Source: Clostridia bacterium (GTDB taxonomy: Bacteria; Bacillota; Clostridia; Oscillospirales; Oscillospiraceae). Taken from it: 15,957 nucleotides of DNA. Below, one piece after another: positions 8,151 through 13,696 of this stretch (its first letter is position 1; each line of letters starts with the position of its first letter). The DNA is taken from contig JAGKTU010000050.1 of NCBI GenBank assembly GCA_021153265.1, forward strand, positions 1 to 15,957, written 5' to 3'. A program made the position numbers and the translations under genes. The notes under the pieces were generated by a model. The model ran no database searches, had not been told where the DNA came from, and saw only the letters and a list, made by a program, of their open reading frames with translations.

Positions 8151-8190
8151 AAAAACACCGCCCATACGGAAATACTTCCAGTATGGACGG
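8151..8190 (-). terminator. Hairpin with T-run between ispE and spoIIR
   Basis: Read on the minus strand, CCGTCCATAC (8190-8181) pairs with GTATGGGCGG (8167-8158) over 10 bp with one G-U pair. Inside it, GGAA/TTCC can add 4 bp across a bulged T. TG and five Ts follow directly, ending at the spoIIR ATG. This is the shape of an intrinsic terminator for ispE. Its 3' arm also contains the only Shine-Dalgarno-like bases of spoIIR, so folding should block spoIIR translation from read-through RNA. The T-run is short, so termination may be partial. Confidence 0.65.
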
Positions 8191-8202
8191 TGAATCGAAA
8201 AA

Positions 8203-9060
8203 TCAAACAGGCTTGGCAATAAATACGTTGGGATAATTGTCCCGAAGCATGCTGCAGATCACCGCTGCAAACTCAAAATCCGGCACGATGGCAAACACCG
8301 CAGAGCCGGAGCCGGTCATCTGGAACGCAGCAGCGCCATAGGAGTTGAAAATGGACTTGATATAGTTCAGTTCCAGATGTTCCTGCGTGACCACAGGATC
8401 GAAAACATTGAACACATTCTCACAGACCTTACCCAAATCACCTGCCAGCAGTGCGCTTTCCATAGCCTTGTTGTCCGGTCGTTTGGGGATGGCCACCTCG
8501 TCGATTTTCTTATAAAGTTCCGGGGTAGACACAGAGAACTCCGGCTTACAGATTACAAAAACGCAGTCCGGCATATCCGGGAGCTTCCGCAGTCGCTCGC
8601 CGCGGCCCTCCACCATCGCCGTACCACACACCACGCAGAATGGCACATCGCTGCCAACCTGCGCGCCCAGTTCCGCCAGAGCAAAAATGGAGAAGGGATT
8701 TCCATAGTGACGGTTCAGCGCCCGGAGCACCGCCGCTGCATCAGCACTTCCGCCGCCCATGCCGGCGCCGGAAGGAATCCGCTTTGTGATCCGGATAGCA
8801 ATTCCGTCAGGATCTTTTTTCGTTACGTCAAAGAAGACCTTTGCCGCCTTCCATGCCAGATTCCGCTCATCGCAGGGAATTCCCTCTTCGGAACATTCCA
8901 GCGTCCAGGGCTTGCCTGTACCGATGTCGATCTCCACATCATCCCGGACAGAGATCGTCTGCATCACGCTTTTCAGATCGTGATAGCCGTCCTCACGCTT
9001 TCCCAGAACATCCAGTGTCAGATTCAGCTTGGCAAATGCACCCTCATATAAAGTTGTCAT
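8203..9060 (-). CDS. ispE: 4-diphosphocytidyl-2-C-methyl-D-erythritol kinase
   Basis: IspE phosphorylates CDP-methylerythritol at the 2-hydroxyl with ATP, a middle step of the methylerythritol phosphate route to isoprenoids, in the cytoplasm. The 285-residue protein has the GHMP-kinase layout: AKLNLTLDVLGKREDGYHDL at the N-terminus (K11), the ATP loop IPSGAGMGGGSADAA (95-109), GSDVPF with the catalytic Asp138, and the C-terminal MTGSGSAVFA. I chose ATG 9058-9060 because GGAGGA stands eight bases before it. The open frame continues upstream to 9117, but that stretch covers the promoter and has no homology. The gene is the first of the leftward group and is followed by a hairpin before spoIIR. 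Confidence 0.97.
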   Translation of the reverse strand: MTTLYEGAFAKLNLTLDVLGKREDGYHDLKSVMQTISVRDDVEIDIGTGKPWTLECSEEGIPCDERNLAWKAAKVFFDVTKKDPDGIAIRITKRIPSGAGMGGGSADAAAVLRALNRHYGNPFSIFALAELGAQVGSDVPFCVVCGTAMVEGRGERLRKLPDMPDCVFVICKPEFSVSTPELYKKIDEVAIPKRPDNKAMESALLAGDLGKVCENVFNVFDPVVTQEHLELNYIKSIFNSYGAAAFQMTGSGSAVFAIVPDFEFAAVICSMLRDNYPNVFIAKPV

Positions 9061-9093
9061 ATCGTTCGTCCTCCGACAATCATCATTTCGCAT

Positions 9094-9122
9094 ATTATAG
9101 CGAAAAAAGGCGAACAATGCAA
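9094..9122 (-). promoter_or_regulatory. Sigma-A-type promoter for ispE
   Basis: On the minus strand a perfect -10 TATAAT (9099-9094) lies 17 bases from TTGCAT (9122-9117), a partial -35. Transcription would begin near 9087, giving a leader of about 27 bases with the ispE Shine-Dalgarno in it. The -10 and spacing are strong and the -35 is weak. Confidence 0.6.
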
Positions 9123-9210
9123 CCGTCTTCGAATATTTTCTTAATTTTGTATAGGAATGTCCCCAGTGGGCATCCTAACAGCATCCAAGTGTAGTAAGGA
9201 GGTATTGCTC

Positions 9211-9414
9211 ATGGATACGATGTCGCTGATCCTTTCCATTGTGGGCTGTGTCAACTGGGGGCTTGTGGGAATTTTCCAGTTTGATCTGGTTGCATGGCTG
9301 TTCGGCGGTTCCGACTCTCTGTTCAGCCGAATCGTTTACACAATCATCGGCCTTGCAGGTCTTTGGTGTGTGTCCTTCCTGTTCCGCAGAAACAACATCA
9401 TCGAAGGCGAATAA
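9211..9414 (+). CDS. Small DUF378/YuzA-like membrane protein
   Basis: This 67-residue protein starts MDTMSLILSIVGCVNWGLVGIF and has two membrane helices, about residues 5-31 and 38-58, with a short charged tail (RRNNIIEGE). The first helix with its VNWGLVG motif, the FDLVAWLFGG loop and the IVYTIIGLAGLW second helix fit the DUF378 family, which includes Bacillus YuzA. No biochemical role is established for the family. The start is set by AAGGAGG (9196-9202), eight bases before ATG 9211; the open frame extends to 9157 but without a ribosome site. It is a single-gene unit between ispE (divergent) and the zinc-ribbon gene (convergent). A promoter is not obvious: TTCGAA (9128-9133) and TATAGG (9150-9155) spaced by 16 bases is a weak option. 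Confidence 0.85.
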   Translation: MDTMSLILSIVGCVNWGLVGIFQFDLVAWLFGGSDSLFSRIVYTIIGLAGLWCVSFLFRRNNIIEGE

Positions 9415-9417
9415 GGA

Positions 9418-9446
9418 AAGCCCTGCAAGGATACCTTGCAGGGCTT
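9418..9446. terminator. Shared terminator hairpin between two convergent genes
   Basis: AAGCCCTGCAAGG (9418-9430), a loop of ATA and CCTTGCAGGGCTT (9434-9446) form a perfect 13-bp stem three bases after the TAA of the DUF378 gene. The minus-strand zinc-ribbon gene ends at 9454, just beyond it. Neither side has a long T-run (plus strand AACGCATTT), so it may rely on stem strength or other factors. Confidence 0.75.
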
Positions 9447-9453
9447 AACGCAT

Positions 9454-10611
9454 TTACTTACAGTAGTCGATGCAGATCCAACCCTTGTCGGTTCTGCCCC
9501 ACTTTTCGTCCTCGACAGTCACCTGCTCGTAGATCGTGACCTCTTCGCCCTTCTTGTAGCTGCCAACCTTTTCGTTGTCAGTACCGGCGCCGCTGCGGAT
9601 GCTCAGCTTCTTAACATTCACCGTCATCTTCACAGGTTCAGGTTCGGTGGGCTCGGTGGTGGGCGGCTCAGTGGGTTCCGGCTCGGTGGGTTCCGTCTCG
9701 GGCGGTTCGGTGGCAAACACACAAGTCACATTGAATGTAACTTCCTGCGCACCGCACTTGACGGTAATGACCGCTTCACCTTCGCCAACAGCCTGAATGC
9801 GGCCTTCCTCATTGACGGTAGCAACATCCGGGTTGTCAGAGCTAAACTCCAGCTTATCCGTGGTATCGGCAGGCTGAACATCCACATTCAACAGCCAGTA
9901 CTGGCCTTCCTCAGTCAGATCCTTACCGGTACCATCCAGCAGGGTCAGCGTTTCGCAGGGAACAGTGGGTTCCTCGGTAGGTTCGCTCTCGGTGGACTCT
10001 TCCTCGGTCTGCTTCGTAGTTTCCTTATCGTCGCCGGTAATGGCAGGCAGCGCATACTTGGTAAACAGGAATGCAGAAACCACCAGCACCGCAGCGATGA
10101 GGATGATCAAAATAATCACCAGCGGCTTGTTGGAATCATCCGCAGGAGCCTTCTGTGCCTTGGATGCCTTTGGGGGCTTAGCAGGCACGGGGTTTCTGGG
10201 TGCAGCAGGTGCCTGAGGTGCCACAGGTGTTCTGGGTGCAACAGGTGCCTGAGGTGCCACGGGTGTTCTGGGTGCACCAGGTGCCTGAGGTGCCACGGGT
10301 GTTCTGGGTGCAACAGGCGTCTGAGGCACAACGGGTGCTCTCGGTGTGGGGGTGGGAATATACTCCTCATCTTCATCGTCAACCAGCTGCGCCTGATAAC
10401 GAGGGGTACTGTTGTTGCGCTTGCGCACATTGGCGGCAGAGAACCGTCCGCCCTTTACCTGCTGGCGCGCAGGCATTGCCTGCGGAATCTCCTCGACAGG
10501 CATCTCATCAGCAGATGCAGCACCCATGTCCCGGGCAAATCCGCAGATGGGACACTGCTCTGCCGTTTCCGGGTAAGTGGTTCCACAAATGTCACAAATT
10601 ACCTTGTTCAT
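9454..10611 (-). CDS. Zinc-ribbon, single-pass membrane protein with Big-like and SH3 domains
   Basis: This 385-residue protein has a clear domain order. Residues 6-23 are a zinc ribbon (C6, C9, C20, C23; CDICG and CPICG). A linker with an acidic patch follows, then a Pro/Ala/Val-rich repeat region (about 92-145) and a membrane helix (163-184). Outside the membrane come a Thr/Glu/Pro stalk, a Big_2-like beta domain (about 219-297, with DNPDVATVNEEGRIQAVGEG), a second Glu-Pro-Thr stalk (300-326) and a bacterial SH3 domain (327-385, with LSIRSGAGT and KGWICIDYC). The likely topology is ribbon inside, SH3 outside, where such domains usually bind cell wall. ATG 10609-10611 follows AGGAGG. The gene is divergent from the receptor kinase, so the two may respond to the same signal. 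No known named protein is recognised. Confidence 0.9.
   Translation of the reverse strand: MNKVICDICGTTYPETAEQCPICGFARDMGAASADEMPVEEIPQAMPARQQVKGGRFSAANVRKRNNSTPRYQAQLVDDEDEEYIPTPTPRAPVVPQTPVAPRTPVAPQAPGAPRTPVAPQAPVAPRTPVAPQAPAAPRNPVPAKPPKASKAQKAPADDSNKPLVIILIILIAAVLVVSAFLFTKYALPAITGDDKETTKQTEEESTESEPTEEPTVPCETLTLLDGTGKDLTEEGQYWLLNVDVQPADTTDKLEFSSDNPDVATVNEEGRIQAVGEGEAVITVKCGAQEVTFNVTCVFATEPPETEPTEPEPTEPPTTEPTEPEPVKMTVNVKKLSIRSGAGTDNEKVGSYKKGEEVTIYEQVTVEDEKWGRTDKGWICIDYCK
10194..10337. repeat. Four tandem 36-base repeats coding Pro-Val-Ala-Pro units
   Basis: TTCTGGGTGC recurs at 10194, 10230, 10266 and 10302, an exact 36-base period. Copies 1-3 are nearly identical; copy 4 is more diverged. 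On the minus strand each unit codes 12 residues of the form TPVAPQAPxAPR. This forms the stiff Pro-rich spacer between the zinc ribbon and the membrane helix. The near identity of copies suggests recent duplication and likely length variation. Confidence 0.9.
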
Positions 10612-10656
10612 GGTATTCCTCCTAGTCTTTCACAAAGTGTACCATTATTACCTGCA

Positions 10657-10685
10657 ATTATACCACTCTTTTCCCCAGAAAACAA
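10657..10685 (-). promoter_or_regulatory. Sigma-A-type promoter for the zinc-ribbon gene
   Basis: On the minus strand TTGTTT (10685-10680), a 17-base spacer and a perfect TATAAT (10662-10657) form a good housekeeping promoter. Transcription would start near 10650, leaving a leader of about 40 bases before ATG 10611. It points away from the kinase promoter, with the two -35 boxes only 11 bases apart. Confidence 0.75.
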
Positions 10686-10696
10686 CTACAAATATG

Positions 10697-10725
10697 TTGA
10701 TTTTTTTGAAATTTTATTTTATGAT
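10697..10725 (+). promoter_or_regulatory. Sigma-A-type promoter for the receptor kinase
   Basis: TTGATT (10697-10702), a 17-base A/T-rich spacer and TATGAT (10720-10725) form a plausible promoter. Transcription would begin near 10732, so the leader before the TTG start at 10751 is only about 20 bases and is mostly the Shine-Dalgarno. One regulator bound in the 11 bases between the two -35 boxes could affect both genes. Confidence 0.7.
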
Positions 10726-10750
10726 ATAGTGGTTAAAGGAGGCGATAGAC

Positions 10751-13663
10751 TTGTCCGATCCCAAAATCATCTCCCCCATGCTGGACGGTTTCGCCATTGG
10801 CGGCTCCCTGAGCAGTCATGATGGTGTCAGCTGTTATCCGGCCATGAAAGAGAATTCCGATCAGAAATACATATTGAAAGTCATTTCCATCCCCGGTTCT
10901 CAGGCGCAATTGGATGCCCTGCTGCTCACCGGCGCATATAAGGATCCCGCAGCCGCACTGGATTACTTCAAGGCGCTTGCCGACGAGGTGGTCGCAGAAG
11001 CGGAAGCTCTGAAAAAGTTGTCCAAGCTGGAAGGCTTCCTTCCCTACGAAAGCTGGCAGGTCGTCCCTATGGAGAATAACGATCTGGGTTACCAGGTCTA
11101 CCTGCTGGGCAGTTACAAGCAGACATTGGATCGTTTCATGCGCCGCAGTCCCATGACGCATCTTGCCGCCGTCAATCTGGGTCTGGATCTGTGTGCCGCA
11201 TTGGCCATCTGCCGTAAGTCCGGCTTCCTGTATGTAGATTTAAAGCCTGAGAACATTTTCGTATCCGATGACCGGGAATACCGCATCGGTGATCTGGGCT
11301 TTGTCAAGCTGGACAGTCTCAAGTACACCAGCCTTCCCAGCAAATACCGCAGTGCGTATACTGCCCCGGATCAGGATGACACCCTTGCCACACTGAATGA
11401 GACGGTCGATACCTACGCCGCCGGCATGATCCTCTATCAGGTGTTCAATAACGGTCAGCTTCCCAGCGAACCCAATACCGCTGAGACGCCCCTGCCCGCT
11501 CCTCTGAACGCCGACTATGAGATCGCAGAGATCATCATGAAGGCCGTTGCCCCCGATCCCCGCGACCGTTGGGACAACCCTATGGCCATTGGACAGGCAC
11601 TGGCTGCCTATATGCAGCGCAACACGGTTAATGACACCCCGCTGAATCCTCATGCGGCCAGCAGCTCCCCCGTCGAAGAATCCGCGGAAGAGCCCGAAAC
11701 GCCTGCTGAAGAGCCCATCGTTCAGGAGTCCGCTGAAGAGACCTCTGTCGAACCTGCGCCTGCAGTTGATGACGATGCCGCACCCAGCGATACAGCCGCG
11801 CAGGAGGATACTCAGCAAACGGTCACCGAAGAAGCAAGTACCATGCTGAGCATGGCAGACACTTTGATTTCTATGCCCGCTGTGGATCTGCCCGTCAGCG
11901 ACGCCACCATCAACCTCTCTGTCGCACTGCCGTCCCCCGATGCAGCTCCTGCCGCAGTATCTGCTCCCCTTTCCGTTATGGAAGAAGATGACCGCAGAAC
12001 CATGATCGTGGACACTGAGCGTGTCAAGCATGCCCATCGCGGCATCCAGATCTTCGATGGCGAGGACAGTGCTGACTTTGCGGAAGAGATCCCTCAGCAG
12101 CGCTCTCCGGCTGAGAAGCCCAGAAAGAAGTTCAACCCTCTGGTTCTGGTTCTGGTGCTGCTTCTCGTCAGTGCACTTGCCATCGGCGGTTTGTTCTTCT
12201 ACCGGACTTACTACCTGCAGAGCATTGATGGACTGAAGATCACCGGCACCAATAATCAGCTCACCGTTTCCGTGGATACGGAGATCGAAGACGGAAAGCT
12301 GACCGTCGTCTGCTCTGATACCCATGGCAACTCCAAGCGCCAGACGCTGAAAGACGGTGAAGTTATTTTCACCGATCTGACCCCCGGTACCAGCTATACC
12401 ATCCAGATCGAAATTGACGGCTTCCATAAGCTCACCGGCATCTATCGCGGCAGCCATCATACTGCTTCGGAAACCAAGATCACCGATTTGAAAGTCAACA
12501 CCGGTCCCGAGGACGGTTCCGTGATTCTGGATTTCTCCATTACCGGCCCCGAAAAGTCCCCCGACTGGCAGGTTTCCTACCATACCGAAGGTGAGGAAGC
12601 CCAAACGGTTCCCTTTAACGGTCACAGTGTCACCCTCACCGGACTGACCGTTGGCAAGGAGTATACCTTTGAGCTGATTCCCCCCGGGGATATTTACCTG
12701 ACCGGTGAAAACGTGATCACCTTTACGGCATCCAAAATCGTTCTGGCAGAAAATCTGAAGATCACCACCTTTACAGACGGTAATCTCACCGCCCAATGGC
12801 AGGCTCCTGCTGACAGTTCAGTAGCCTCCTGGCTGATCACATGCTACTCCGAAGACGGCATCAAGCAGGAACTGACCTCCTCCGAAACCTCCGTGACCTT
12901 TACGGACGTTCAGGTCAACAAGGGATATACCGTGGAGGTCAAGGCCGCAGGCATGTCCAAATCCGCACCCCCTGTCAGTGTCACTGCCAACCCTGTCACC
13001 ATCACTGCAATCACCGTGGATGCCGAGACCCCAGAAGTACTGAATGTCACCTGGGAGTATCAGGGCGACGCACCGCTGGACGGCTGGCATCTGATGTACA
13101 CACTGGACAATAACACGGATACCAGAGTGGTTCGCTCCGAAACCAACACCGCTACGATCGACCTGCGCATCCCCGGTTCTACCTACCATCTGACTGTTCA
13201 GGCCGCCAATGGAACCACTATATTCTGCGAGGATTTCACCTTCACTTGCCCTGATGCAGAGAGCTTCAACAAGCATGCTCTGCCTCGTTCCAAAATCGCC
13301 ACCAACCTGCTGGTAACCCCCAGCAAGGCAAACTGGAGCTATAAAAACGTAGGCAAGCAGAATTACACCGACACCTTCAAGTCCGGCAAGAAGGTATCCA
13401 TGCTTCTTCGGGCTACTGTGGATTTCTATCTTCCCCGTGAGGATACCTCCATTTTGTGCTATGTAAAGGATTCGGACGGTAATGTAATTTCCTCCACCAT
13501 TTATACCGATCAGGATACTTGGTACAATATGTGGAATAATACCAATTATCACTACTTTGAAATGGATATCCAGAATACACCCACCACCCCCGGCAAGTAT
13601 ACGGTGTATCTGCTCTTCAACGGCAATATCGCCACCACCAGAACCTTCACCATCACCGAATAA
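10751..13663 (+). CDS. Receptor-like Ser/Thr protein kinase with Fn3-type outer domains
   Basis: This 970-residue protein begins with a eukaryote-like kinase domain (about 10-290): the ATP-site Lys is probably K43 (YILKVIS), the catalytic loop is YVDLKPEN (161-168; D163, K165, N168), the metal site DLG (181-183), and APD (205-207) replaces APE. The usual Arg before the catalytic Asp is Val162, so it is a non-RD kinase. The Gly-rich loop (GGSLSSHDG, 17-25) is poor. An acidic, Pro/Ser/Thr-rich linker (about 300-460) leads to a membrane helix (463-485). Outside are about four Fn3-like domains (491-575, 576-661, 662-746, 747-833) and a beta-rich C-terminal domain (834-970) of unknown type. PASTA repeats, usual in PrkC/Stk kinases, are absent. 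The start is TTG 10751 behind AAAGGAGG (10735-10742). Ligand and targets are unknown; the divergent zinc-ribbon protein is a candidate partner. Confidence 0.88.
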   Translation: MSDPKIISPMLDGFAIGGSLSSHDGVSCYPAMKENSDQKYILKVISIPGSQAQLDALLLTGAYKDPAAALDYFKALADEVVAEAEALKKLSKLEGFLPYESWQVVPMENNDLGYQVYLLGSYKQTLDRFMRRSPMTHLAAVNLGLDLCAALAICRKSGFLYVDLKPENIFVSDDREYRIGDLGFVKLDSLKYTSLPSKYRSAYTAPDQDDTLATLNETVDTYAAGMILYQVFNNGQLPSEPNTAETPLPAPLNADYEIAEIIMKAVAPDPRDRWDNPMAIGQALAAYMQRNTVNDTPLNPHAASSSPVEESAEEPETPAEEPIVQESAEETSVEPAPAVDDDAAPSDTAAQEDTQQTVTEEASTMLSMADTLISMPAVDLPVSDATINLSVALPSPDAAPAAVSAPLSVMEEDDRRTMIVDTERVKHAHRGIQIFDGEDSADFAEEIPQQRSPAEKPRKKFNPLVLVLVLLLVSALAIGGLFFYRTYYLQSIDGLKITGTNNQLTVSVDTEIEDGKLTVVCSDTHGNSKRQTLKDGEVIFTDLTPGTSYTIQIEIDGFHKLTGIYRGSHHTASETKITDLKVNTGPEDGSVILDFSITGPEKSPDWQVSYHTEGEEAQTVPFNGHSVTLTGLTVGKEYTFELIPPGDIYLTGENVITFTASKIVLAENLKITTFTDGNLTAQWQAPADSSVASWLITCYSEDGIKQELTSSETSVTFTDVQVNKGYTVEVKAAGMSKSAPPVSVTANPVTITAITVDAETPEVLNVTWEYQGDAPLDGWHLMYTLDNNTDTRVVRSETNTATIDLRIPGSTYHLTVQAANGTTIFCEDFTFTCPDAESFNKHALPRSKIATNLLVTPSKANWSYKNVGKQNYTDTFKSGKKVSMLLRATVDFYLPREDTSILCYVKDSDGNVISSTIYTDQDTWYNMWNNTNYHYFEMDIQNTPTTPGKYTVYLLFNGNIATTRTFTITE

Positions 13664-13696
13664 GAAAAAGACCTCCTTCGGGAGGTCTTTTTCTTA
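13661..13696. terminator. Bidirectional terminator that includes both stop codons
   Basis: A perfect 16-bp inverted repeat (13661-13676 and 13681-13696) closes on a TTCG tetraloop (13677-13680). The core is GACCTCC/GGAGGTC flanked by A5 and T5, so it terminates both strands. The outer three base pairs are the TAA of the kinase gene (13661-13663) and the TAA of the helicase gene on the other strand (13694-13696). The two genes therefore share one symmetrical end with no spare sequence. Confidence 0.95.

Noticed and set aside
8191..8290. Sigma-F promoter for spoIIR within the ispE end
   Set aside because: GTATT near 8240 resembles a -35, but no GGnnAnAnT-like -10 follows at the right distance.
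10194..10337. CRISPR array
   Set aside because: The 36-base units are directly adjacent with no unique spacers, and they keep the reading frame of a protein.
9436..10821. Plus-strand open frame of 461 codons opposite the zinc-ribbon gene
   Set aside because: Its Cys/Gly/Arg/His repeats are the reverse reading of the Pro-rich repeat, and it runs through both divergent promoters into the kinase gene.
11240..12796. Minus-strand open frame of 518 codons opposite the kinase gene
   Set aside because: Gly/Val/Ile-rich translation with no domain, antisense to the kinase domain, linker and Fn3 region. It is a shadow of the sense codon use.
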